Notes under the pieces: generated by a model
What the model saw: only the letters and a program-made list of their open reading frames with translations
The model's database searches: none
Told to the model about the DNA's origin: nothing
Source of the DNA: Bimuria novae-zelandiae CBS 107.79
Lineage: Eukaryota > Ascomycota > Dothideomycetes > Pleosporales > Didymosphaeriaceae
Length of the DNA stretch: 64,000 nucleotides
Assembly: GCA_010015655.1 (NCBI GenBank)
Contig: ML976730.1
Span: forward strand, 60,218 to 124,217
Direction of reading: 5' to 3'
In this document: in pieces, positions 34,701 to 46,996 of the stretch
How the letters are laid out: every line of letters begins with the position of its first letter
How positions within the stretch are numbered: position 1 is the stretch's first letter
Program-made: the position numbers and the translations under genes

Positions 34701-37447
34701 TCGGATTCGGATCTTGTAAAAGGCTGTAATAATGTCTAGTTTCGTAAACTACCTCGCCTTTATAATATTGTTTAAAGTCTTGTAGATAAGTAGTAGGGGA
34801 TACTAGTCCTTCTTCGTTAAGGCGTTTAGTGCTTTATAGTTAATATATAGTCGCAGTCTACCTCCTGGCTTCTTTACAAATAGGATTGGCGACGCAGCAG
34901 GTGAATTACTTACTTATATAAAACCTTTATTAAGTAGAGATATAAGTTCCTTCCGTAGCACTAGAAGCTCTCCCTTTAACATATTATATAAAGGTCTTTA
35001 AGGGGCTTTAGGCTTCTTTCCTTCCTTCTCTTCTAGCTTAATTGCGTAGTTAATTTTAGGTTAATACGGCGGCAATTTACTCGCTTCCTTAGGATTAAAG
35101 AGCGTTATATGCTTCCTCTAGTGCTTAGGAACTAGAGACAGGACGTTAATCTTTAGCTTAGGCGCTAAGGCCTTATTAATGTCTGCTAGCAAGGCGGCGA
35201 ATATCTTTATAGCTTTCCCTAGATTCTTATTTTTGCTCTAAGCCATTTTTATTAATCGCTAGAATTCTGTGGCGCCAACCTCTCGAATCTCTAGTAAGTA
35301 GGCCTTGCCTTCTTAACTATAGATTCTAATACCTAGAGCGCGCAGGTATATTGACTTCTTTACAGGAGCAATAGTAACTTAGTTCTAATTTATCTACAGA
35401 TGTCCTAGGATAATGTCCTCTTTAGTATTATTTAGCGTGATATACGCAAATCCAGTCTCGGTGTAGCCATTTATATTAAACGTAAACTTTGTAACTTCGT
35501 TAACCTAGCTAACTTAATTATTTACCCCTATAATAGGCTTTTGTGGAATCGCTATGCGCTCGAGTTTGGCTCGTCTTATAAAGGAACGGGTTATAAGGGC
35601 GTAGGAGAGGTATCTAAAGTTAATTAGTGCTAAGGTGTAATTAGTTTAATTAACTAGTACATGTACTATAAGCGGGGGTGCTAGCATATTTTTCTTTTTA
35701 AACTTATCCTATTCTATCCTTGTGTTCTTGCTTACTCGTGAAGGCTCCTAATCGCGACTTTGACTAGGAGCTACTCTTTTTCTAACTTATTATTATTTAC
35801 TACTATCGCGTTATTATTATTTTTTTACCTTTAATTTAGTTTTCGCTTTCGCGGCTTAAGTTAGCTGTTACTTAAGATTCTAAGTAGCTTTTAGAGTGTA
35901 AGACTTAATTTAGTAGCCTTTCTTTCTGCATTATAAACATAATCCATTATTACGTTGTTAATTAATCTCCTTTTAAGGGACTTATTTTGCTTATTATATT
36001 TATGTTCTACTTAGTTCCTAGTCTATAGGATTAGTAGAAATATTACTTAAGGTGGTATTTTATAGTAGTGCGTCTCTCTTCTTGCTGCTTAGCTTTAACC
36101 GCTATAGATTATCTAATATAGTAGCAATGTGTGATTGTATCTCCTTAATTATAGTATTCTTAGGAAAGATAGTGCCTGCAAGGGTAGTCTATAACTCGTA
36201 ATTAAGAGCGTGTAGGAACATGCTCTTTAGGATAGCATAATTAAATAGGCTAGCTATTAGAGCTTTTTTATTAAAGTCTTAAATAAAGTCGCGTACGTTG
36301 TGTGTTTTCTGCCGCATGTTCTAAAGCTTACTTTTTATAGTCTTAGCCATGTGCGCGTCCTTAAACGCTCTATTAAGATGCTAAAAGAACTAATTAAGCG
36401 TGCTAGTTGTGGCGTAAATAGATACCTATAGGAAGATACGTGCTCTAGTATTACCTGTTATACGACTAAAAGTGTAGTCAATCGCGAGTCGGTCTATATA
36501 GAACTATTAAGTCTTAGACCTTAGCTTTGCTTTAATCTAGTATTTCTATAGCAAATACTAGCTTCGAGTTCTATTAAATGCCTTAGGGTCCTTAAGTCCT
36601 TTTAGTTCGTACGCTGCCGCAGGTGTCGCAAGTGTTATAGGTGCTATAGGTGTCGCGGGTGTTGTACTAGCAGTAGTTACAGTAGGTGCTAGGATATTAG
36701 TACTTTTAATTCTTACTATTCGCGCTGTAAGTTTACCTGTCTATACTATTATCTACTGTATTATTACTTTAATACTTAAGTTTAGTAGTGTTAGTATTAT
36801 TTGCTAAGATTGTCCTTTATCGTCTTATTAAGCGTTTAAAGCTCTATAGTAAGTACTAGTCTCTATCTTACTGCGTTCGTCGTAGTGCTTAGGCAGGCGT
36901 TTAACCGTTAAAGGTCCCTACACTAGCGTTGCTCGTCGTCGTGGTGCTCGGGCAGGCGTTCAACCGTTAAAGGTCCCTACACTAGCGTCGCTTGTCGTGG
37001 TGCTTAGGCAGGCGTTTAATTATTAAAGGTCCCTACACTAGCGTTGCTTATTATAGTAGTACTTACTACTTAGAAGCAGGTCTTGCAAATCGTTCTATTA
37101 GGGTAGCTAAGGATTAACTACATAGCTTAGTTTATTACTACTTACTACTTAGAAGCAGGTCTTGCAATTAGTCTATTAGTAGAGCACTAAGGGATAGCCA
37201 CACTAGCTATTTAAGGGTAATTAAATACAAAATATAAGGGGCTGCGCAAAGGTTACTAATACTTAGTAATAAGATTATATTTAATAAGGAGCAAACTATC
37301 TATAAGTAAGGCTAAACTTATATGTGCGCTGTTATTGTTAAGAAGATTTAAGAGATTTCTAAGGCCCCACTTAGTCTAAAGGAGCACTGAGAGTTTCACC
37401 GAGGGTTTCACCGAGGAACAGTACAACAAGGCATCTAGCCTATTACA
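31745..37447 (-). mobile_element. full-length Ty3/gypsy chromodomain retrotransposon, RIP-decayed
   Basis: Direct 215-bp LTRs lie at 31745-31959 and 37233-37447, flanked by an exact 5-bp duplication TCTCT (31740-31744, 37448-37452). A polypurine tract just inside the left LTR (minus strand) makes the left LTR the 3' end, so the element reads right to left. Degenerate coding blocks on the minus strand, right to left: gag with a damaged CCHC knuckle near 35.9 kb, protease, reverse transcriptase with YLDDVLIY (YLDD at 34539-34550), RNase H ([19 protein letters not shown]) near 33.8-34.1 kb, integrase near 32.9-33.4 kb, and a C-terminal chromodomain near 32.1-32.2 kb (KWWYKVKWKG). All are interrupted by many stops. 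Confidence 0.92.
36885..37055. repeat. three-unit tandem repeat in the retrotransposon 5' region
   Basis: Units start near 36885, 36944 and 37000 (59 and 56 bp), each containing GGCAGGCGTT and AAAGGTCCCTACACTAGCGT. They lie between the 5' LTR and gag on the element's minus strand, a leader region. Confidence 0.8.
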
Positions 37448-37452
37448 TCTCT

Positions 37453-40085
37453 ACAGCTATGGCTGCCTTTACACTTGCGTCTTATATTACTCCCTCAATC
37501 GAAGACGTTATGGTGACGATGAGGCTGCATTGCATCTACATAAGTGCGATTAATATTAACTTAGCTCTTTCATCAGTCGCTTACTCATCTCCGCGTGTCG
37601 AGTGGGGCAACCGCTCCTCATTGGTAGAACCAGCGATGACTCTTTCACCGCTACCCCGCGAGCGTTCAAATGTTGCTTTGGCATGGGGCGTATTACGCCC
37701 CGGATCGAACGGGTTCGTGTACTGGGCATTTGGAGTAATAAAGAAAGGTTGGCCCCCAGTGCCGCCTTGGCAGGTGAATGAAAAGGGTAGGTGCATGTGT
37801 GCATCAGATATAGAACGCGATTCGCAACTATAAACACGATCGCAAGGCGGCAGAGCGGAACTGCCTCATAGGCAGGCCCTTACAGTTTAGCGGCTCTCTA
37901 TTGAACATTATGTTAGCCGTGCGTACCCTTCTCCAGACTTAAACTCATTCACGTTCGGCAACAAAGCGAAAGTCTCCAATGCGGCGCTCTAGGCATTGAT
38001 TTTGTCCGAGGGCCACCCGGAGTATACTCAAACTCGGCCGCTCCAGTCATTGGTTTTGCTCATGAGCCACCCGGAGTGTACTTACCACACATACCACTGG
38101 AGTAGCACCAGAAGTGCACATCCTCTGACCTGATAATCATGGATTCCGGTGGGTCGAGCGGCTCTATCTCCATCTCTTCAGATTCAACGCCGATTGATCG
38201 AGCCGACCGTGTTGTGTTCTGTTGAGTTGATCCCAAATATCTCCCGCGAAGCAAAGGAGCACCCAGATGACCAAGACGCAAGACAGTAAGGCGGTTACGG
38301 TCGCCTTGCAGAATTTTGGGGAGAGGGATGTCAGAACGGCTGGTATTCGACCGAGTCTATGACAGAGACAGCAGCAGAGGAACGTGAAAATGTCGTCGAG
38401 CAGTAAGTTTGCGTCTGACTTGACATCCAACGTCTTACCGATCCGGCGATACAGGCGTTGCGAACCCTGGGTTGTCCGTACCCTGAATGATAAGATCAGC
38501 CCGGCTCAATCACAAAAAGGCAACTAATAACTGGTACACATACTGAAGAGTGGAAACATCGTAGCTCCCGGGACACGATAGAGCTGCGAAGAAGGGTATT
38601 GATGATATCAACAAGTTGTTTCTCGCGTCAGGCGAATGTCCACACTGTAGTTGTTGAGGGGACGATGTGAGACAAAGACGACAGGATACAACGTAGTAGT
38701 GATGCACCTGCCGATTTGTCACATTGTGTCTTCGCGGCTTGAGGACCTCCTTCTCAAGACGAAGAAAGGAAGGAAGGGCAGTCGCATCACAGCCAGATTC
38801 ATCCGATGAAGTAGCACCACCCAGTGCTGCATAGGTTTTTCTCAAAGTGAAACACGATGTCCAGGTACCTAGGTAGGCAGTCGTGCACGTGGGCTTCGAG
38901 CAGAAAAGGTAGGTATACAGACGACGGACGAGAGGTGGTAAATGTGTGTCACAGATCTGTCTTTTCGTACTCACATCGTGGGGGCTAGAGTGCTCTGTAA
39001 CAATATAATTGGCTCAAAGTGACTGGAGTGCGTGACCGGTATTGGCAACTGCAGAGATTTCTCGAGGCACCGTTTTGGGCGTTCAATAGTGGCGCATGCT
39101 CATCAGCCGCAACTCTGGTTTTCGGAGGAGCCGAAGTGAATTGCCTGTTGTGTGGCCTAAGAAGAAATCAAATCTGTTTGTGTAGCATTATCTACCAATG
39201 AGAGCCATCACGAGCACCACGTGTAATGTTTGAAGCGCTAGCTGAATTCAGCTGGACCCCGTCTTGGCGTTTCGACACGCCTTCCATCATCACGGCGACC
39301 TCCACGCCTGTGAAGTGAAATGTAATTGTCCATCTAGTGCCATCGAAACCGTCAGCCCAGCTTGCCATGGAAGGGCGAGTTGCCATCTAGGCCTCGATGT
39401 AATAAGCAAAGCGTCCGCTCCATGGCTCTCCCCACCCACTCTTACGGTAGGCTTGTTCTGTAGCGGCCTTCTGTTGCATATGCAGGTGTCAAGCGAGGTT
39501 CTCGCGCGGAATCGTCCGGCGGATCCGACCACCAGGTCAAAAATATGCTCCAGCGGTGGAATCTCCGCTATGGCGATCAACTTTGGTAGTCGCACACGTG
39601 TTGACATGATGGGGAGCAGTGAGCATGTTAAGGGTTCGGTTCCGCCGACCTAGAGTTGCCACGGAGTTCGCCAGCTTCCTAACATTAACAGTCGCGCTCC
39701 GCGCTTAATGCTGGGCTACTGCTTGGCACGGCTTTGCTGCTACCTTGCGGCGCGGGCCAAGACCTTGGGCGGGAAGCAGAAGCCCAGTAGTAGTCTCGCC
39801 CTTACCTGTCAAGCCCTATGCCAATATTGCCCAGACTCCTGGCACCGAGGCGTTCCAGCAATGCCTGCGGCGAGCCCTTGGTGCCCGGGGGCAATGATTG
39901 CAGAGAAACCCACGTGGGCTCGAGCTCAACTGCTGCTGGTCGAAGTTGTTCACAGAATATACGAGCGAATGCTGCGCCGAAGGTGTTCCCAAGAACATAT
40001 AATGTAGACCTGGGAAGATGAATGCAGGTCAGCACATCACCTCCACCCTTGCTCTTCAGCATCCGGCAAAATACAGTTGCCCAAC
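37453..40085. other. 2.6-kb unique stretch with no confident gene
   Basis: Normal base composition, not transposon-like. Candidate pieces are weak: a minus frame around 37581-37796 (ITPNAQYTNPFDPGR) that could be a last exon; a minus frame 38164-38430 with one hydrophobic segment (TVTALLSCVLVIWVLLCF); and frames at 38510-38974 and 39264-39653. None has a start plus splice set or a family motif I recognise. The right end holds the PHO89 5' flank. Confidence 0.4.
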
Positions 40086-42130
40086 ATGGTTTTGTCCGAA
40101 TTCACCTATGTGTTCGCCTTCGGCACTATGTTCGCCTTGTTGGAGGCATTCAACAACGGTGCTAGTACGTTCCGCCCATACTATCTGCAACCAATCACAT
40201 CGAGTATACTGATTACCTCTTCCAGACGATGTTGCGAACGCTTGGGCTACCAGTGTATCGTCTCGCTCGGTGACGTACCGCCAGGCCATGGTATTATGCT
40301 TGGTCTTTGAAATGACTGGAGCCCTCGCTGTGGGTGCTCGAACCGCTTCGACCATCAAGAACGGCATTATCCCCATCGCAGCCTTCGAAGGCAATGCTGG
40401 CGTTCAACTACTTGCTTTTGCTTGCGCTTCTGCTGGTGCTGCCATTTGGGTCATGTGGTGTACTCGCAACTCCGCCCACGTTTCCTCCACCTATTCTTTG
40501 GTCTCTTCCATTGCTGGTGTCGGTGTGGCTACTGTCGGTGCCAGCAAGGTCGAGTGGGGCTGGAGCTCTGGTTCGGTAAGGGCTTTTCTTCAGGTCAACG
40601 GACACTATATTCGGGAGCAACACTAACTTGACTTCCAGGGCTTGGGTGCTATTTTCGCAGGTCTTTGCATGGCCCCGTTCATTGCCGGTTGCTTCGGCGC
40701 GATCATCTTCTCGCTGATCAAGTACACCGTTCACAAGCGACAAGACCCAGTCAAGTGGGCAGTGTGGACCTCACCCTTTTTCTTCCTCATCGCTGGCACG
40801 GTCTGCACGCTCTCGATTGTGTACAAGGGCTCCCCCAATCTGGGTCTGGACAAGAAGCCTGCTTGGTACATCGCCTCCGTGACACTCGGTGTCGGCTTCG
40901 GGCTCTTCATCCTGTCGGGTCTCTTCTTCCTGCCCTACGTCCATGCCAGAGTCATCAAGAGAGACTACACCCTCAAGATCTGGGATGTTTTACAGGGCCC
41001 ACTGCTTTTCAAGCGTCCCGCACCCGCCGATGCCGCACAAGCTAAGGTTCCAAACTACGCTGTCGTACAGCACGACGAAAATGATGACGGAAACCTTGCA
41101 CCTCCCAGCCAGGCTGAGATGCTCGAAAAGCCCCCCAAATCTGTCGATGCCGACGGCGATGCTATCGAGGTTGGCTCTGGTCACAGCTCTTCTCCTCGCC
41201 CAGAGCACGGCGAGAAAGCCCTCGCTCGTGTCGATATGGGCGAGAACGGCCAGTACCAAGATGCCAACGCCCATTACCACGCCCTTCTCGAGGAAGCTCG
41301 TCAGAAGCATCACGCAGAGTTGAGGAACAAGAAGGGCCCTCTTGGCTGGGCTATGCGCACTTTGCACTCGAACCCCATGGGTGCTGGCTCTATCTACGAA
41401 CTGCACAACCTCAAGGCTTGCCTGATCAGGTTGCCTGCCTACATCGTTATCATGTTCACATACGGTCTCCACTACGATATTCACAAGGCGCAAGTCGGAA
41501 TCGAGGGCACACCCGAAGGCAAACGTATGAGCCGCGTCTACGCTCACGCCGCGAAATACCCCAACGAGACCGAATACTTGTACTCCTTCGTCCAAGTCAT
41601 TACCGCTTGTACTGCGTCCTTCGCTCACGGTGCCAACGATGTCGGTAACGCTGTCGGTGTCTGGGCTGGTATGTACGCTGCCTGGAGCACCAGCACCACT
41701 GCGAAGTCCAAGGAGCCCGTTCCGCTCTGGCAGATCGCGGTGATGGCCTTGACAATCTGTTTCGGCTTCATCACCTACGGTTACAACATCATGAAGGGTA
41801 TGTTACATCTCCCAGGTATTTGTTACACTCACTAACAATGCAACAGTCATGGGTAACAAGCTCACATACCACTCGCCATCCCGTGGCTCGTCTATGGAAT
41901 TGGGTGCCTCCATCACCATCCTCATCTTCTCGCAGTACAAGCTGCCCGTGTCCACATCTATGTGCATCACCGGCGCGACCGTCGGTGTCGGTCTCTGCAA
42001 CGGCACATGGAGGGCTGTCAACTGGCAACGTGTGGGTCTCCTGTTCTTCTCTTGGGTCATGACTATCCCTATTGCCGGTCTGATCGGTGGTGGCTTGATG
42101 GGTCTTGCTCTTAACACGCCTAGCTGGTAG
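40086..42130 (+). CDS. PHO89: PHO89-type phosphate permease (PiT family)
   Basis: PiT permeases import inorganic phosphate with Na+ or H+ across the plasma membrane. Exons 40086-40164, 40226-40575, 40639-41797 and 41847-42130 give 623 residues; introns are 61, 63 and 49 bp. The two inverted family signatures are present: GANDVANAWATS, created by splicing intron 1 (about residue 25), and HGANDVGNAVG in the C-terminal half. A large hydrophilic loop (about residues 245-370, with charged PEHGEKALARVDMGE) separates the two membrane halves, as in Pho89. The first ATG in frame is 40086; the frame upstream begins with TTG. Length fits the family. Phosphate-starvation control is expected by family, but no binding site was identified. 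Confidence 0.94.
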
Positions 42131-42393
42131 TCGGTTTCTCCTGGTGCCCTTTGTAAAAATATGCGCCATTGTTTATAGATTTCTGTTATATGCTCGCTCG
42201 CTCGCTAGCTAGGGGTCGAGAGGTGTGGACGTAGATGTTCGGATGGATTGATACCCCTAATACAATTTTCACTCATTGAAGAACGCTGTTCTTGCACTGC
42301 TGTGGTTGACTCTTGGCTCACACTAAATCACTTGATGGAACACTTCTTCAGCAGGTTTAAGACTAATCAGCTTTCCTGTTATTAGCTCAATGA

Positions 42394-43483
42394 CTATATA
42401 GGCAGCGTCTCATTCGCAGGCAAACACGGCCCCCTCAGCGCTTCAATGCGCGCTGTAGCATTAACTACCAAATTCGCAAGCGGGCTCGTTCCGCACTTTA
42501 GCCCTAGGACAAACGCTTGGCTGTGCTGTTGAGTCGTCAGTAACTGTCCCCTCAAGTTCCAGGTTTGATCTGGAGAATTTTAGATGTACATACCACGTCC
42601 GCCAAAAAAGGCGCCGTATGCGTATGATCCATGGGATAATTCGCATTCACAACGTCCGGCCCCAGCAGCTTCTGCGCCTGCGCGGCATAGCTCCCATGCT
42701 GCACGAAGTATGCGCCCGCCGCTGGGCCGCCCAGTCTTTCTGTGACGAGCCTGTGCAATAAATCAGCTATTTGCCAAAGGTAACACGAACAGGGGATTAT
42801 ATACAAATCATAGTACGAGAAAATGCTCGGCGTGCGGGCGTAAGAGCCGGATTCCCAGACGTTATTAGGCACCTGCTCGGATATGATTACGCTCTTTGCA
42901 CCCAGGGAGAGGAATTTCCGCGCTGCGGCTTCGATGTAGGTGGGAAATGTCTGGACGACTTCCGTTACGTTACTGTTCCTGTTAGCACCCACATCTTCAT
43001 CCACCCCCTCTCTTAAAGGGCGAATACAACGTACTTAAACACCACCGTACACGTCTCACTCCCCGCCCCCGGACAATCCGCCCTTCCCTTATCCCCCGTC
43101 GTGCTAGTCGACCCATTCAGCGGCCTCCCGCCGTCGTTGATGCCCAGCTCAATAACAACAAAGTCCCCAGGCGACATGGCGGCGGCGATACGGTCGAAGC
43201 GGCCTTCGCGGGTGAAGGAGCGCGCGGAACGCCCGGCGTACGCGGAGTTATTGACGAAGGCGTTGCTACCGAAGGAGTACTTGAGGTATTGACCCCAGCC
43301 TTCGGTGTGGTTGTGGCCGCCGTCGGGGGCTGTGGTTGAGTCGCCTGCCAGCCATATTGTTGGGATGGGGTTGGGGGTGGAGGCCCTGGACGCCTTGGAG
43401 TTGGAGGAACTGCGAGAGGGTCCTGGGAATGCGCTGGCGAGTGGGAGGGAGAGGAGGAGGATGGGGATGGATGGGAGATGCAT
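42394..43483 (-). CDS. secreted rhamnogalacturonan acetylesterase (SGNH hydrolase)
   Basis: The enzyme removes acetyl groups from the rhamnogalacturonan I backbone of pectin, outside the cell. Exons 43035-43483, 42805-42978, 42594-42750 and 42394-42525 give 303 residues; introns are 56, 54 and 68 bp. Signal peptide: MHLPSIPILLLSLPLASA. SGNH blocks: LAGDSTTAPDGG (Ser about 49), GWGQYL, a block I Gly in YAGRSARSF, GIND (block III Asn), and the C-terminal Asp-His pair in NANYPMDHTHTAP. The last exon restores the family end FVLGLKCGTSPLANLVVNAT. It is convergent with PHO89, 263 bp between stops. Expected to be induced by pectin, but the promoter was not resolved. Confidence 0.92.
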
Positions 43484-44074
43484 AGTGGCTCTTTACTGCA
43501 GGGGCAGCTCAGGGTTCCGGCTTCTGATTGTCGAGCACGTGGGTGCGGAAGGTATACCGCCTGCGTAATTGAAAGCTCGGCGCTCGTCGATCCATCTTAT
43601 ATACCGGTGGAATATTGTTCGGTTGTTTACGCGTAGATTTAGTTTCGTGGGGCCCCGCACTATGGAGTGGGAAGAAGTACCGCGGCATCGGGTGAACAGC
43701 GACCGAGGAACTGGAATTCTCCGGCGGCGACTACGACATTTAGTGAACGACGCGCATTTTGGTATCATTTTCGTCAGTCCACGCGAGTAGCGCCCGAATC
43801 TGTTCCGTTGTGCCGAGGACGCTCTTTTAGAACAACCTAGGAAGTCTTAGTGCTCAAGTGTGCGCAGCTATGATGAGATCTACGCGCTAGGTTGGAGAGT
43901 AGGTCCATAACCGGACTTGCGGACGAAATGGGGCAAGAAATATTTGTGAATCCCGGCCCGCAATAGACAAGAATATTCGACGATATAGCGCGGTGGATTA
44001 CTGTGAAGGGAAGTCCTCGCGACCATGTAGCCACCCCTTCCCAAACTGAAGTCTAAAGTGATGAACACCAGGAT
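43484..44074. other. 5' flank of the acetylesterase; no gene seen
   Basis: The stretch lies between the esterase ATG and a mariner-type element. Overlapping short frames show no motif. Confidence 0.45.
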
Positions 44075-44076
44075 TA

Positions 44077-45819
44077 CAAAGGGTAATCTCAATAAAGTCG
44101 GCCGTCACGTGCAGCAGGGATTCCTGCAGGGGTAGCAACTTCAAAAGTCGCGCATCTTGATTCCATCTAAAGTATAAGCAAATACACCCAAATAAGATGT
44201 TCTAATTATGCTGTAAAGTTGTTCTGGCCACCTGCGTCCTCGCAGAGCTCTGCAACGCGCATAAAGTAGGTAGGATGAAGCTTTTCGGCCATATACTGCC
44301 TGAGTGTCTTATCACCTTGCCAGACCTCCTTTATGTACTGTTCTGCAGCCTTTTTGGCCTCCTTAGAACTTGATAGGCATTCGTAACTTGCCAAAAAACC
44401 TTCTAGACGCCTAAAACAGCGCTTAATTGGGTGTAAGTTAGGTGAATTAGGAGGCTGAGGGCCAAACTTAATTCCTAGAGCTTTAATTTCTGGCTGGCAG
44501 TACTAGAGACCTAGTAAGTGTAAGTAAACGTTATCTTAAATTAAATAAATAGCTACGCCTAGGTTATTGTCGCGTATAGCGTAGTAATAAAGGAATAGGT
44601 GTTTCTTAAGTATGTTCTCTGCGTACTAGATACCGTTTATGCCCTTCCCTCCGTTGTATACAAACTCCTCTGTTTTAAAGAACTTTTTAATAATAAAAGG
44701 TTTCTTAATACGTGCGCGGAGAGCTCCACCTTTCTTACTAGTAGTCTTATTAGTAGCTTAGAGTTAACTATTATTATAGGTAATATTATAGTTAATTTCT
44801 TATAGTTACTACTTTTTATTAGTGCTAGCGATAGTCGCGTAAGAGCGTTTAACCTTAAGAGCCTCCTTTACTATATTATTTATATAAGAGACGCGTTATA
44901 TAAGGTCCTTATAGCTCTTATTATTATCTTAAGCCTAAATAACGTAAGGGCGTTAATAGGAGCAAGTAGTATTAGTTAAAGTAGTAGCGTAAATTATAAG
45001 ACTAAATTTAGGTAGCGTTATAGGCAGTGCGTAGACGTTACTATCTTATCTAACTAGTCTTAAAATCCTCTGCTTTCCGCCACGTATATTGCTCCCGCTA
45101 ATAGACTTAGAGGTCTTATTATAGCAGACAAATATAATGCGTAGAAAGTGTAGGTTATATTTAGCCTTAAGCTAGGCATAGTACTATAGTCGCTAGTTCT
45201 TGTTATTACTACTAAGCGCTAGTTTTTTAGGTCGTACTCCGCGAGTTATTACGTATAGGTGCTGCTTGTCGCGGTGCTCCCTAGCAATGTTATAGACTAT
45301 ATTCTTACTAAGTGTGATGCTAGCTTCTGCGCAGAGGTCGCTGACAGCGTCATGCACCTGGTAGGTGCCATATACGATGATGTCATGCCGTAGTCTTGCG
45401 CTCAGCGTAGAGCCATCGCGTACCTTTACAGGTCTGCCAAGAGGAGACTGCTTGACTATAGGTGTTGCAGCTAGCAATTCCTGCAGTAAGTCGCCCTTTG
45501 CGGCGCCTTTGACGCGTCGAAATGCCTTACCACAGGCGTGGTTAGTTATACCCAAATCAGTGGCGATTTCTGGGAAAGTGAGGTTGTATTTTGTCCTAAG
45601 AACGACGATAGCAGCTAGCTAGGCTTCTAAAAGCAATCGAGAGCTTTTTTTTAGCAGGATTTGAAGCTATATTAAGTGAGAAACGTGAGGTTGAAGTGTA
45701 GGTGTTGACGCTCTATAGAGCTCTTAGAGGCTCGGAGGCTTGGAGACTCTGTTCCGCTAGTGACGCGCTAGCTTCTTGGCAAGTCACATGACGGCCGACT
45801 TTATTGAGATTACCCTTTG
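44077..45819 (-). mobile_element. Tc1/mariner-type DNA transposon with 35-bp TIRs
   Basis: Terminal inverted repeats at 44077-44111 and 45785-45819 (outer end CAAAGGGTAATCTCAATAAA) differ at one C/T site. TA flanks both (44075-44076, 45820-45821). The 1743-bp element carries a minus-strand transposase. Confidence 0.9.
44206..45555 (-). pseudogene. Tc1/mariner (DDE_3-like) transposase, RIP-decayed
   Basis: The N-terminal part (45193-45555) keeps a helix-turn-helix region (SARLRHDIIVYGTYQVHDAV). The C-terminal part (44206 to about 44460) has PPNSPNLHPIKRCFRRLEGF, matching the Tc1/mariner C-terminal motif (PxxSPDLNPIE..) with the catalytic Asp changed to Asn. The middle is stop-rich and AT-rich. 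The N-terminus before 45555 is uncertain. Confidence 0.75.
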
Positions 45820-45821
45820 TA

Positions 45822-46456
45822 CGATAACACGAGTGATTGGCGGAGATGCTATTGACCAGCAAGGAAGGAGATTTGAGTACATTGTAACGTGGACATGGGA
45901 AAAGATACAGTAGTTCGCGTCAACCAGTTATCAACAGTGGCATTTGTCTCAAATCAGTATCTTTTCCTTCTCTCCTCGGGTGTAAGCCTCTTATGGTATC
46001 GGCTCCGGTGTCAGGTGGTGGATTTACCCCAGACGTTTCAGGGAGAATAACGTGCCAAGACAATATAGAATAAACTGTGGTCGAAACAGACCCAATGCGA
46101 CCCCTAGTAGCGACACTTCCGCAAGATTATGGATCCGCAAGCTGTATAGTGTCCGTTTTACGTTGCCTTTACTTGCAAAGTAGAACTGCGTTTCTCCACT
46201 TATGAAGATTGGAGACTCGATTCCAAGTCTATCGATATCATAATTTAGCAGGGGTCAATCCGTTTTTGGCAAGCAGTCCCGTAGCAGGGGTTCATTGAAC
46301 ATACAGGGAGGCTTCATATATAAGGAACGACAGCCTACCTGTGAAAAACTAGTTGGAACAGTCAAATAAGCTGACATCCTCACTCACTTTAAAAAGAAGA
46401 GAAATCGTCACTTGACTGTCCGTCTAGCCAACAACACAGAAATCACACTGCTGGAC
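45822..46456. other. 5' flank of the secreted HExxH gene
   Basis: No coding frame supported. A TATA-like TATATAAGG is at about 46316-46324, 133 bp before the gene's ATG, so it is a plausible core promoter element. Confidence 0.45.
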
Positions 46457-46996
46457 ATGATGAAGTTCTCGCTCTTTGTCGCCGCGATCGCATACGCCTC
46501 CATGGCCTCATGCGCTGCCATCACTTACACCATCCAAAAAGCCTCCAACCCCACAGCCGACCAGCAAGACGCCTACACCAAGATCGACGCCGCAATGAAG
46601 CTCGCCATCGCCCGCTACGGGAGATACTGCAACGCAAAATGCACCAAAACCATCAGAGTATCCTACGTGCCGAGCGTGGCCACTGCGGATGCAAACTACA
46701 ACGGCGACATGCGCTTCGGCTCTAACCGCGCGTACATGAATGAGCGCACTGCCATGCACGAGATCTCGCACACGCTTGGTGTGGGGCAGACGGCGAATTT
46801 CAACTCTTTATGCGCTTCTGGGAATTGGCGGACTGCGCTGCCGCTGCTGAGGAGCTTCGATGGGTCGAGCGCGGTGATTAGCTGTGGTGGGTCGCACTTT
46901 TGGCCGTATGGATTGAACTACGACACTGAGTGGAGCGAGACGAATGCGAATCGGCATGTGCAGATGATGCAAGCTATGCTGAATGACGGGATGTAG
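46457..46996 (+). CDS. small secreted protein with HExxH metalloprotease motif
   Basis: A single exon gives 179 residues. ATGATGAAG at 46457 begins a clear signal peptide (MMKFSLFVAAIAYASMASC); the frame further upstream has only TTG. The motif MHEISHTLGVGQ (His-Glu-xx-His at about 101-105) is the zinc site of metzincin-type proteases, but the usual third ligand position holds Gln. Cysteines near 58, 62, 119 and 143 could form two disulfides. The C-terminal block WPYGLNYDTEWS..NANRHVQMMQAML is, from memory, shared by a group of fungal secreted proteins. It should act outside the cell; the substrate is unknown. A role in host interaction is possible but unproven. Confidence 0.78.
   Translation: MMKFSLFVAAIAYASMASCAAITYTIQKASNPTADQQDAYTKIDAAMKLAIARYGRYCNAKCTKTIRVSYVPSVATADANYNGDMRFGSNRAYMNERTAMHEISHTLGVGQTANFNSLCASGNWRTALPLLRSFDGSSAVISCGGSHFWPYGLNYDTEWSETNANRHVQMMQAMLNDGM

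Noticed and set aside
37459..37833. 124-codon plus-strand frame right of the gypsy element
   Set aside because: Composition and content look random, and a minus frame at the same place is at least as protein-like; neither has support.
38060..38430. Two overlapping minus frames that could be one spliced membrane-protein gene
   Set aside because: No GT..AG pair joins them in phase, and no family was recognised; mentioned only as a candidate.
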